Shown: piece by piece, positions 34,331 through 45,257 of the stretch
Position numbering within the stretch: the stretch's first letter is position 1
How the letters are laid out: each line of letters starts with the position of its first letter
Translations under genes and position numbers: made by a program
Notes under the pieces: model-generated
Database searches by the model: none
The model's input: the letters and a program-made list of their open reading frames with translations, nothing else
Told to the model about the DNA's origin: nothing
Origin: Bimuria novae-zelandiae CBS 107.79
Lineage: Eukaryota > Ascomycota > Dothideomycetes > Pleosporales > Didymosphaeriaceae
NCBI GenBank assembly: GCA_010015655.1
Contig: ML976722.1
Coordinates: forward strand, 208,710-272,709
DNA: 64,000 nt
Direction: 5' to 3'

Positions 34331-37300
34331 GTGGTAGTAATTATAGATCTAGTTTCGTGCCCTTTTTAAAAGTTACTAGTAGTTTTTACGGAGTTCGGAT
34401 TCCAGTTCCTATATGTTTTCTAAGTGTGGGTATCCTTTCTACTTAACTAATCACTCTTATAAGAACTTATTATCCTAGAAGTCTTTTCGTCTAACTTTTC
34501 TATATCCTAGGAGTATTTTAACTTTAAATTTGTTTTCTTCCTCTAGTTAGTAGTAGAAGGTTATTTTAACTAGTGTTTTAGGGTCTGCGGGTTCAAGTTA
34601 GTCTACGTAAAATACTAGGTGTATCTTCGCGTCTGGCGGTAGTTCCAATTAGTAGTTAACTAGTAATACTTGTTTAATAATAAAAAATAGCCTAACCTTA
34701 ATATAATCTAATTTCTTGTGCTTTTTCTTCTAGGTTTAAAGATTTTTTGTAAGTAAATATGCTTTATCCCCCTTCTTCAGCTAAGGTGCCATTTTTCTTT
34801 TTTAGTTTATGTAAGAAATGCTTTACTATTAAGCTTTCTTAAGGTTTTCTCAAAGTTGTGCATGTGTTTTCTTTATAATTTCTGCTATATTTATTACTTC
34901 TTCCGTCTTAATCGTTGTAGGTAGTGTCTAATTAAAGAGATGTAGGTATCTTTTGTAGTTTATATAAAATAGTGTAAATCCTGTTACTACTAATATCTTA
35001 TTATTATATACTAATTATGCTATAGGTAGTAAAGAAATCTAGTTATTCTTCTAGTTATTATAGTAGATGCGTAGGTACGTTTTGATAGTTTAATTTATAC
35101 GTTCTATTTGTCCGTTGGTTTATAGATAGTATGCTATCGATAGTTTCCATTTTATTCTAATTAGTGCTATAAGGGTTATCTAGTAGTTTAAGGTAAAGAG
35201 TTTGTCTCTATCGCTAATAATTATCTTTAGAATACCGTAGTGCTATATAAGTTAGTCTAGGATAAGGAATGCGAGTTCCTTAGCTATAGTTATCTTTTAG
35301 TATAGTAGTAATTCCACGTATTTAGTAAATTAACATATAATATTTAGTATTGCGTTATAGGTAATTCCTGTTGCAGGGTCCCTTAACCTTAGTAATCCTA
35401 TAATAAAGTCTATAGCGATGTCTTCCTATAGTGTAACGGGTATTTGTATGGCTTGCATTTCTCTATATTTAAGATGTATAGCGTGCTTATTGCGCTGGCA
35501 ATCTACGTATTTATAGATGTAGGTAGTTACTACTTCCTTAATTCCCTTAAAGCTGTAGTTCCGCTAGATAAGTTCTATAGTTTTTCTAATTCTTAGGTGT
35601 CTGTACACCAGGTTATCGTATTATTACTATATAACTTTAGTCTGTAGTTCCTTAGGTACTTCGCGTGTAAGTACAAGGAGTTAATTAAGTTTAGCCGTTA
35701 GTTTTAACAAACTATTAGGATTTTTCTTTAGTATTATAAAGTATATCTTAACCTTTTCTCCTTTATTATTTATTCTACTAAGAGTATCTGCTCGTCCGTT
35801 TTCTTTACCTAGGGTGTATATAATCTTAAATTTATATTATTCTAATATTTCTAACTATCTTGCTTGCTATTAAGTTAGTTCTTTTATAGTTATAAAGCGT
35901 GTAAGATTCTTATAGTCTATAAAGATTATAAGTTCTAAGTAACTATATGCGTAGATCCTCTAATATTTAATAGCCTTTACTATTGTAAGTAGTTCTTTAT
36001 CGTGTACTTTATATTATAACTCTTCTAATATAAACTTATGTGAGTAGTATATAACTAGGTGCTATTTACTATTTTTCTCTTACTTCGCGCATGCTCTAAC
36101 TGCCAAGTTACTTACGTCTATTTTAATACGCAAAGGCTTATCGTCTTAGAAATATATAAGGACTAGTAGCGTAATATATACTTCTTATAGTATTTAGAAT
36201 ACTTGTTCGCATTCTTTTATTTAGTTAAAAGGTTTATCTTTCTTTATAAGGTTTGTAAGTGGTAGTGTAATTCTAGAGTAGTCTATGATAAATTATCTAT
36301 TAAATCTAGTAAATCTAAGGAAGGCTTATACTTTCTTAAAGTTAATAAGTAATTTCTACTTCTTTACTTCCTTAATCTTTAAAGGGCTTACTTAGATACC
36401 TTTAGTGTTAATAACATGTCCTAGAAACTCTAATTCCACAACGTAAAATTTATATTTCTTAAGTTTTAATTATAGGTTAGCGCTATTTAGCACTTATAGT
36501 ACTATTTATACATGCTGCACATAATCTTTCTCTTATTTAGAGAATACTAAGATATTGTCAAGGTAGGTAACTATAAATATATTAAGGTAGTTTTATAGTA
36601 TATTATTAATTATTACTTAAAACGTTGCTGGTGCGTTTGTGAGTCTAAAAGGCATAACTTAGTACTTAAATAGTCTACATCTAGTCTAAAAGGCTGTCTT
36701 CTACTTATTACCTACTACTATTTATATAAGGTAGTATTTATCTTATAAGTTAAACTGCGTAAATATCTTGGCTCGTCCTAGTCTGTCTCGAGACTTTTGT
36801 ATGTTTAGTAGTAGGTATTTATTCTTAATTATTATATTATTTAGCTTTTTATAGTTAATATATAGACGTGGCGTTCTATCTTTCTTTATAACAAATATTA
36901 GGGGTAATACTACTAGTAATTCTAACTTGCGTATCTATTACTTATTAAGGGCTTTCTTTAAGAATTCGCGCGTCTATTAGAGTTCCTTTTTACTCTAGCT
37001 ATATAGTAGTCCGAAGGGTGGCATTTTTCCCTCTTTAAGAATAATGCGATAGTCTTAGTATATATACTTAAGAAGAGCGTTTGCTCCTTTCTTTTCTTAA
37101 AATAAATAACTCTATTCTTTATATTTATTAAGAATATTAAGAGGTGTGCTATTCTCTTCGTGTTTACGCTTTATAACCTAGTAGTTCCTACTAGCGTCTA
37201 CTAAGTTAATTTTGCGTTTATTAACTTTTAGTTATAAAATTATATTATTAATAGCTCTCTTATCTACTATCATGCTCTATTAATACGTAGGCTTTACTTA

Positions 37301-37900
37301 TAATGCATAATTACAGCGCTTAAAGGATAGCTCTTTCTTTTTTTAGTTAATTATAGGGTTATGCTTCCTTAACTAGGGTAATCTTAAAATTACGTTGTAA
37401 TTAGCTTCCTTAATAACATCGAGGGTAATTAACTCCTAGTGTTTATAGATTATAAGGGTGGTCTCGACCTCGTATTTAATTATTACTTTACCAGGCATTA
37501 GCTATCTATTCGCGATATAGATAGTATAGGGTATAGCCTCCTTACGCTTATAGAGTCCTGCTCTATTAAGTGCGTTTCTTAATATATAGCTCTCTTGTGC
37601 TCTTAAGTCTAGCATGGCTTTTATCTATATTCCTTTAAGCTATACTAGTAGCTTAATTAATGTCTAACTATTAGTGGCGTTTACTTCTTTAAAGGCGTTT
37701 TCCCGCCTAAGCCTAGGTCTAAAAAAGACATTTTCTCTATAACTAGCTTTATAGGTTTAAGGTGTCCTTCGTCCTTTTTTCCTTAAGGCTAATATTAGCC
37801 CTTATTTAAGGAAACTTTACCATCTTCTTCCTTTATTACTATTTTAATCTTAAGGGTCGTAGTCCCTTTTAGTATACGATTAAATCTATGCTTGTCTTTC
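34330..37900 (-). pseudogene. Gypsy-D pol: RT, RNase H, integrase (RIP-degraded)
   Basis: The minus strand reads FNLQDKYYLIQI near 36730, MPFRLTNAPATFQ near 36640 and TYLDNILVFS near 36550: the core of Gypsy RT, with YLDD changed to YLDN. RNase H follows below 36350. Integrase includes NKHAIHLKYREM near 35480, IAIDFIIGL near 35400, IIISDRDKLFTLNY near 35210 and the TNGQIERIN block near 35100, which hold the HHCC finger and D,D,E residues. I see no chromodomain. RIP stops are throughout. Confidence 0.83.
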
Positions 37901-39610
37901 TACTTCTTATATTCCTTATAGTTAGGGTATAAGCATATTTGCTATTTATCTAATACGCATTTCCTATTAACTAGTAGTAATATTACTTAGTTTAGTACCT
38001 AATTAAGATATAGAAAGTATCGCGTTTCGCGTTTATTTTAAAGGTAAATATTATAGTAGGTAATAGGGTAGTTAAACCACTCCTATCTGCACTATTAGTA
38101 TGTTTAGGGAAAGTAGCTATATTCCTTAGCTTAGTAATAAATAGTATATTAGTCTTCTCTGTAAAGGGTCTATTAGATAGTCTCGTGCGTAGGGTTGCGG
38201 TGGTCCAAGTCGTACTTAAGTTTGTAGTTTAGGTTTTTGTTTAGGTACTTCTTCTAGGGTCTTCGTGGGCGTAGCAATAATCTGCCATTTCTCGTACTAC
38301 TTTACTAACTAGGTCAGGTTAGTAAGCATGGAAAAATGCTTCTGCGTAGTCTTATTATTTAATTACTATAAACCCGAAGTCTCCTTCCCTTAGTTAATAT
38401 TTTTCTAAGAAGTTAAAAACATTCGTTGTCTTACTAGTAATAGGTTTACTCTAGCTAGGGTAAGGTATAGGAGATTAAAGTATTAGTTCCTTCTCCTTTT
38501 TCTTTTTATCTAAACCTTTATATGCATCCTCGTAGAGTCGTAAGTCTAGTAACTTTAATCATTCTAGTTCTTCGTCGTGGATATTAATTTACTTAATAGT
38601 AGATACTACCTGCTATTCTTCGTTAATAGTGTCTTCTTTATTAATAGTTAGTACGTTTAACTACCTAGTAATCTTATTCTTAGATCTGTAGTTCCTGGCT
38701 ATGTAGTCTAGTTAACTATATATAAAATATTTACGCGTCTTGGTCCCTTATTATTAGGTTCTATCTAAGATATATAGGTTAGGCTTTTAGAAGCCTATAG
38801 CCTTTCCTGTTCCCTTTTTTAGGTTATTAAACTAGACATCTTTTATAGGTTAGGGCCTATAGTAGTTGCGTTACTAGCGTTAAGGTGCTTTTAGTAGCGC
38901 TCTATAGACTACAGGTGCCTATTATTTAAAACTAGCGTTTCTTAGGTTTCTGCGGAACTCTTCTTGCAAGGCGAACTACTCTCTATTAATATAGATAGTC
39001 TCTTCGTATAGTTCCTCTAAGGTCTCTATCTTTATACTACTACGCAGGAGTTTCTCGCGTATATTATATTTAAGGCCTTATTTATATATTATCTTAAAAA
39101 TTTTATTCTTCTAGTCGAGTTGCACTGCGTACTTGTAGAACTTAGCTATATATTTAGCTATAAATTAGTATTAGCGAACTATTTAGATCGCTTATCTAGT
39201 AATAGCTATTTTATTAGCGATCCTAAATATTTATTAAAGATATATTTTAAAGTTATTATAGTCTTTAATAATATTAATTATATTAGCGTGTTTATTAATA
39301 TACTCCTTATTTTCGTTGTCATGATCCATGTCTAAGTACTTAACTAGATAAGGATAGATTTATTCTTTAGCGCTTCCTTGTATATAGGTTGTAGTAAAGA
39401 TAACCTTCTTCTTATCTTTAAGGTCTTAGTTCTGGTTAAAGAAGTAGAGGTCTAGCTATAAGAGCTAGGTGTTAAGGAGGGTATAATTACTATTATATAA
39501 GTTAGGTTTTTGTGCCTTGTTCTTGCCATCCCCTATAGGGGTAACATAGTTATCCGAAGCTATAGAAGAGGTAAGGGTCCTATTAGTATTTATATTAAGG
39601 GTGTTTAAGA
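37900..39610 (-). pseudogene. Gypsy-D gag region (unrecognisable)
   Basis: Between pol and the 5' LTR. RIP has removed recognisable Gag motifs. An open stretch on the plus strand at 39120-39335 is AT-rich, hydrophobic and not credible as a gene. Confidence 0.45.
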
Positions 39611-40045
39611 TATTATAATCCTAAAGGGGTAGCTAGTCCCTAAGGGGCTAAGGTTAGTTCTCGGGCAGGAATACTATAGTAAGATAAAAGAGGGTTATAG
39701 TAATAGCTTACGCTTATTACTAGGGTGTTAGTATTAAAGGTGTGTATAGTATAATTAAATTAATAAGGTTGCTTATTTAGATCTAAACAATAGATTAATA
39801 AATAAGTTAAATACGATAATAGAAGACTATCCTCGTGTCCCTATATACATGACTTGTCCCATGAATCCCAGGTGTCCTAAGAATCCTAAAGTCCCATATG
39901 CTAAGATACTTCTGGGACGCCCGATATTTCTAGGACGCGTGACTTGGTCACGTGATCTGTGGCTGAGTTAGGAATCTTGGCTGGTCGCACGGATAAGTGC
40001 CCATGCCCCGCCTCGTGTCATGTTGGATCTCAACGGGTCCTAACA
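39611..40045 (-). repeat. Gypsy-D 5' LTR (435 bp)
   Basis: Aligns with 33238-33672 over its full length with transitions only. TCACGTGA is at 39948-39955. TTTAT follows at 40046-40050. Confidence 0.92.
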
Positions 40046-40054
40046 TTTATAAGG
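40046..40054 (+). repeat. Left 9-bp target duplication of MULE (TTTATAAGG)
   Basis: Identical to 43275-43283. Its first five bases double as the right TTTAT duplication of Gypsy-D. Confidence 0.85.
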
Positions 40055-40262
40055 CGGCAAATTTCAAACATGCCACTGCTTGGCGTAATAATTTCCCATC
40101 TACCACTGTTTCAGATACACTACCACACACGTGACGTCAGTTTGTAAAATATCCCACATGCCACTGTTTCTATCCCAGATGCCACTGTTCTATTAGTAGG
40201 CTTCGCGCCTCCCCCAGACGCTTTTGGACAGCAGACAAAGGCAGCAGTAGTTTTACATAAAA
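40055..40262 (+). repeat. Left terminal inverted repeat of the MULE
   Basis: It starts CGGCAAATTTCAAACATGCC and holds four copies of a (C/G)CCACTG(T/C)T-like motif (near 40073, 40099, 40159 and 40180). It matches the right repeat with a few substitutions and small indels. Confidence 0.88.
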
Positions 40263-40499
40263 GGAAAGGTCAAAGATTATATTATAATAGATCTAAATCT
40301 CTATCCATAGTCTTACAAGTGGCCTGTTCGAGCTCTTTTTCTTAATCGCGTTAATAGGGCTAGAGGCTCTTCGCTTTAGATATTACTCTTTTTTTTATCC
40401 CCACTTGCCACAGGCCTTTTGTTTCTACCTGGTGGACTTAATGTGACATTAATAGTGATATTTAGAACAGGGCTAGATGTACCAAACGTAAAGGTATTA

Positions 40500-42880
40500 T
40501 TCGTAACAGTGGAATTAATGTAAATAACTTATAAAGCGGCTAGATTTCCTTAAGAGCTGCTGCTGCTTTGCTGTTTATCCTCGTCTAGCCGTAGCTGCTA
40601 GTCCAAAATTAGCTAGGGGACTGGAGGTTCAGGAGATAGGGACCACAAGGTTAAATGTTCTGCTTCTATTATAGATGCCTGTGCTCTATAAGGTTGACCC
40701 TATTCGTTGTTTTTATTCCCATTTACTGCTTATCTAGCAGCGCCAATCCCCTGAGCCTAGTAACGCTCTCTTATTGCCTTAATTTCTCTGAGGTCCGCTT
40801 ATATAGCTCTAATCCGTTGCCATAAGGTACCGTGCTCTCTTAAGTCTGGCGGTTAGGAAATCAAAGATAGGCTAAATACGGTTTCATCAGGAAGTTAAGT
40901 TAATACCCATTAATTAGGTATAGCCTATTCGGGACGGCGCTGGATAGGTGCAATCTAACTAGGACAATCTAATGTATCTAGGTGCTATTGGAAATATATT
41001 ACGCCTGATTAATACCAGTTTCAAGCCTTATCCTGTTACTCCTTCCGACCGTTAGATAATGCTAGATTTCTAAGTCTCCGGGCCTCCGTCTCCCGCGTCC
41101 TTCGCTTTATCCTCTTCTAGACCGGGCGACCTCGCAAGGGAGCGTCAGGAGGTGGCTTTGTAATACCATCAGGTTCGAGATTGTCTAGTAAAACCAGTAA
41201 CAGAGAGTACCTATACTACTCACGATACTTAGATATCTTGTAGAACTTGGCGATATAGTTCTCGGGTTTAGTATTAAAGAACCGACAGACAGCAATCGCA
41301 TGTCTACAAGGAATTTTGTAATCCTGGAAAGCGAGACAAGAGCATTTCTAAGCTTTAAGCTAAACAAGACGAGTATTCTAGTCTCCTAGATTTGCTTAAT
41401 ATACTAAAGCTACCATATTCTCGCGCTCTTAAGGAGTCACAAGGTACTGGTTACTCTCCTTAAGCTCTTTCTAGAAATATGCTATAGCAAAGTTGGTATA
41501 CTTCTTATCTTTCTAGGGGTTATAACGTCTTTCATAGAATTTCGACATCATATATGTCTATATATAATAGAGTAAATAAAGAATTAATAAGTTGCGAGCC
41601 TCCTATAGCTTAGTCTTAGTCTAAACAGAATAATAGGCTTTCTAACAGATCCACTTACCATCTATGCGTTATTTATCGACTCGGAAATATTAGAACATAT
41701 TTAACTAAACTATAGGAAATCAACTAGTGGTGCATATAATATTGCGTAGTGCTTTGTATCGATCTGACCTAGATAGTAACGCGCAGGAACAGAAAGCGAC
41801 TTAATCTAATCTAAAAAGGCTTTAAATTTAGCCTTCGACTTAACCAGACAAGCAGCTCTAAATATCTTCTTAACCTTTCTTCTAAATTCGTTTCTAACAT
41901 TCTCCGCAAGATGTTAGGTACAGTAATAATAGAAAGCCTTTAGGAAAACCTCTTTAATAGCTAAAACTAGACCTTTTACTCGATCGCTAATGATTATAAG
42001 ATGCTTAAAATTGTTACGTTCTTTTTTAGTAGTATCGAGGTTGCCTAGAAAGTATTCTCTAAAGCCATGCAGAAAGCTAAGCCATAATTCTTTAGACTCG
42101 TTTCTAGCGAATCCCCACATTAATAGTAGGATTTCCTCGTTGGCGTCAAGTGTTATAAGAATAAGGAAAACCAGGTTCTTATCTAACTTTATATAGGCAC
42201 CATTAATACAGACAAACTGTCGAGAGTGCTAAAATGCATGAATACAAGCCTTTGGTGCTACATGGCACTATTCGAAGGATCTATTATTATTTGTTAAGAT
42301 GGCAGCGTTCGCCTTTAAAGTAGCATAGTTTCCTTCGTCCTCTAGATCCATATCTATATCAAGCCCGTTATCCGTAATTGCCTAAAGGAACGGAAGGATA
42401 AGCTGGAAGGACTTTGTCATATTTATAAAAGCACTCTTTTAGATCTCCTTCTTTACGCGCTACGCTTGTAGGTACAATATCTAATTTAAGTGCTAAAGTC
42501 TTTTAGTAGCCTAGATCTGGCGTGGCCTCGTTCGAAAGTCGCTCTTAACTATATCTTCCTGTTAGTGGGCAATAAGCTTTGCAGATTTTAATACTTTTTA
42601 ATCCTAATAGGAGCTAAGATCGCAGGTGTAAGGAACTAATTTCTAAAGCTTAAATTAATTAGATTGATTTATGTAAGCGATCTAGAGGAAGAATTTGCAT
42701 CTAGTTTCCTTGCTCGAGCGGTAAATGGCGTGGAATCTTGTCTAATCGCTGGAGGCTACTTTGAATGAAAGCCTCTAGGTTACTATAACGTGAAGAACTG
42801 ACTTTTTTGCTTTATTAATTAACGCGAATGTCTGTCCAACAAATAGAGTACTAGGCAAATTCTAGGAGGATGCTATTATA
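40500..42880 (-). pseudogene. MULE transposase with SWIM zinc finger (damaged)
   Basis: Minus-strand frame. The N-terminal part near 42650-42820 reads FALINKAKKSVLHVI and later VPYTCDLSSY, as in MULE DNA-binding regions. The core at 41914-42120 (open) reads MWGFARNESKELWLSFLHGF and then HLIIISDRVKGLVLAIKEVF, followed by YYYCT.HLAENV: the MULE transposase domain with its catalytic-Asp SDR-type motif. At about 41290-41370 comes CSCLAFQDYKIPCRHAIAVC, a perfect SWIM finger (CxC...CxH). A Pro/Arg-rich tail with PLRGRPG ends it. A few RIP-type stops interrupt it; less damaged than the retroelements. It would have catalysed cut-and-paste transposition. Confidence 0.83.
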
Positions 42881-43054
42881 GTAGACTAATATTTTTTATA
42901 TTAACCTCGCGTTAGAACGCGTTAACTTGTTTATCGCGTTAGACGCGTGATAAGCTATTCTAGTTTTAGTAAGTAGCTAAATCTAACGCAAATAATAAGA
43001 AGTCCTACCACCTAACACTATATAACTATAATATTATAATACGGACTCTCTTTT

Positions 43055-43274
43055 TGTGTAAAACTACTTTTATCTACTGTCCAAAAGCAACTGGGGGAGC
43101 GCAAAGCCCACTAACAGAATAGTGGCATTTAGGATAGGGGCTATGGCATATAGGATAGAAACAGTGGCATGTGGGATATTTTACGAACTGACGTCACGTG
43201 TGTGGTAGTGTATCTGAAACAGTGGTAGATGGGAAATTATTACGCCAAGCAGTGGCATGTTTGAAATTTGCCGA
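43055..43274 (-). repeat. Right terminal inverted repeat of the MULE
   Basis: Reverse complement of the left repeat, including the CCACTG motifs and the CGTGACGTCA box (43189-43199 area). Confidence 0.88.
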
Positions 43275-43283
43275 TTTATAAGG
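43275..43283 (+). repeat. Right 9-bp target duplication of MULE (TTTATAAGG)
   Basis: Identical to 40046-40054. Confidence 0.85.
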
Positions 43284-43605
43284 CCTAGAAAGGCGCGTAT
43301 ATCCTTTACGTTTTATAAATACTTCTAGTTTTATATTACTTCCGCCTTCTTAGGATTTACCTAAATACTAACTATAGTAATTACATACCTTAGCTATAAA
43401 ATCTAGGTGTAGAGAAATTTGCACTTACTAATATTTAATTATAAGCCTACTTCTTATACAGCCTTAAGTACTATTTATACGTGTTGGCGATAATTTAATA
43501 GAGACTTGCTATATATTAGGATATTATTAATATACGCTATATAAAACACGTCTAAGTAAGGTTATAGCGTATTATTTACGTAGTACTATAATATACTTAG
43601 GGCTA
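43284..43605 (-). pseudogene. Gypsy-E fragment 3: reverse transcriptase (RIP-degraded)
   Basis: The minus strand reads LSIL.YYVNNTL, PYLDVFYIAYINNILIYS (YIDD changed to YINN), NYRQHV, LNISKCKFLYT, and NPKKAEVI followed by NVKDIRAFLGL, a textbook Gypsy RT. It joins in frame to fragment 2 across the MULE and Gypsy-D, and to 44053 across the MITE (FNLLIA-LSIL, the FGLTNAPS-type motif). Confidence 0.82.
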
Positions 43606-43737
43606 GGCTTGTAAATGGGTTAGGATTAGGTTACGATTGGGTTAGATCGGCACAGACTAGAACACTAAAAATCTAACCTTTACCTCTTAATATCTTACCT
43701 AATACTAGAGATATATTAATACGAATTTAATGCAAGA

Positions 43738-43774
<37 letters not shown>

Positions 43775-44052
43775 ATATATTATAATTTTAGGAAATTCTA
43801 TTAATTTTAGCCCTATATTTTCTAATTATTTATTAAAATACAACCTATAGATACTAGATAAAGTAGACTCTAGAGTAATTAAAATTATCCAAAATTTTAA
43901 TTTATTATTCTTTATATATATATATACACCTAATATAAAATATATACTAATATATTTTTAGTATTAGGTAAGATATTAAGAAGTAAAGGTTAGATTTTTA
44001 GTGTTCTAGTCCGTGTCGATCTGACCCAATCCTAACCCCAACCCATTTACAA
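43606..44052. mobile_element. MITE with about 105-bp inverted repeats (hairpin)
   Basis: GGCTTGTAAATGGGTT at the left is mirrored by AACCCATTTACAAGCC at the right, and the complementarity extends for about 105 bases on each side. There is no coding sequence. The centre holds an (AT)n run at 43742-43769. It splits Gypsy-E RT. The target duplication is ambiguous (GC or GCTA), so the superfamily cannot be fixed. Confidence 0.85.
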
Positions 44053-44160
44053 GCCTAGCTATAAGTAAGTTAAATAGATTAGATAAATAAAAAGTAAGTA
44101 GTAAAAAGGTATGTGTTAACTAAATAAAAAATATAACGTAGAGCAAGTAAGGCGCTAGTG
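44053..44160 (-). pseudogene. Gypsy-E fragment 4: RT upstream of the MITE
   Basis: A short continuation (FYLSNLFNLLIA) of the RT frame. It fades at about 44160, where composition changes; the 5' half of Gypsy-E is absent. Confidence 0.5.
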
Positions 44161-45257
44161 CCTAATCAGGTACTAGCGCGCCAAAGTTAGCCCTAGCGCC
44201 TAGGCTAGCACCTTACTCTGGCACAAGAAGATGTGGTCTCCCAATGCTCGATTGGTAGCAGACCAAATACAGTTAGCGCAACGGCTCGCGTCGCGTGCGT
44301 ATGCGGGGCAACAACCTCCGATGGCAGGGCCAACCCAGCAGCTCGGGAACGACAGGACAGTAACCTTTGTAATCTAGAGAGTCGTAGAGAACGGGATTGC
44401 CTGTGGCCCTAACGAGGGTTCGGTGGTAATGAACGTGCTGTGCCACGATGACCCCTCCTTTATGAACACTCGCACGAACCGTTCAACTGGACGTATTATA
44501 CTCGATCGCAGCCCCAGTACGTTGAGCGTGACACGCGATAGGAATCTAAACAACGCAAGGTCCTCGGACAGGTGACGGCGACGGCCACGATATCCACCTT
44601 TCCGCGTGAGCGACGAATGGCGGTCTGCCGCGTTGGCATGCATTGGCTGACTCGGCTCTTCTCGACTAGCTCTTGGTGAGGGGCTGTGTGTGATTGCGTG
44701 TAGGGCACATCGTATGGACTTCCGATGCCTCTCGCGAAGCGCAACGTGCTCGAGAAAAGGAGTTGCCCAGCGAATTGGAAAACCCTCGCGCAAAAGCTGC
44801 AGAGCAATTCGTCTGGGGTTTCGGCGGCAGGCCGCATGGATGGCGGCGCTGTAGGCCAACGGTTGTTCCCGTCTACCAACCGAGCTCTCGCGCTACGCCC
44901 GAAGTGGTAGCGCTGCAGCGCCTTTGTTTACTGCCAGCCACAGCCAAAATCTCCACACCGAAATCTTTATCCGCTCCGAACACGCTGTCTTTTTGGCTCT
45001 GACACACTTCTAAAAGGTAGGAAACCCTTTAATGGCCGCAATTGGTGCGAAGTGGAAAGAGCTGACTCAGGAAAAAAGCGTCATATTTACATTCACCCGA
45101 CTCACCTCCGCTGATGCTTTTCTCCGCCGCCCGGCCGCTTCCTAGCTTGACCCCCGATATCCTCGAATTCCGCAGATAGCTCGTGCCTCGGCACCGCAGC
45201 ACCCCTCGCATCGCTTGATCGCCTTCGCTATACCGCCCTGAGGGGCGCACATTCGCC
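44161..45257. other. Transition from TE nest to gene region; upstream region of the 45258 gene
   Basis: The start (44161-44220) has GGCGCTAG/CTAGCGCC-type repeats. From about 44220 the base composition is balanced with many CpG and CpA, i.e. not RIP-mutated. Open stretches on both strands (longest 44374-44859, minus) overlap each other, have no recognisable domain and are not called as genes. The last 250 bases probably hold the promoter and leader of the coiled-coil gene. Confidence 0.5.

Larger units (their letters stand above)
33238..40045 (-). mobile_element. Gypsy-D: complete Ty3/Gypsy element with 435-bp LTRs
   Basis: A 6808-bp element with LTRs at 33238-33672 and 39611-40045 and a perfect TTTAT duplication (33233-33237 and 40046-40050). 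The purine tract of the coding strand is beside the left LTR, so it reads on the minus strand. It landed in the 9-bp target duplication of the adjacent MULE and is therefore younger than it. Confidence 0.93.
40055..43274 (-). mobile_element. Mutator-like element (MULE) with about 210-bp inverted repeats
   Basis: A 3.2-kb DNA transposon. Long terminal inverted repeats (40055-40262 and about 43055-43274) and a 9-bp target duplication frame a minus-strand transposase with MULE and SWIM domains. When the element and the neighbouring Gypsy-D are removed, the Gypsy-E frame runs RAFLGL-INFY without a break, confirming the insertion boundaries. Confidence 0.9.

Noticed and set aside
43742..43769. (AT)n run as a replication origin or centromere signal
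   Set aside because: It is the loop of a hairpin MITE; a simple dinucleotide run alone supports nothing more.
44374..44879. Two overlapping minus-strand ORFs (161 and 127 codons)
   Set aside because: They overlap each other and plus-strand ORFs, contain no recognisable domain, signal peptide or good start context, and lie next to the TE border.
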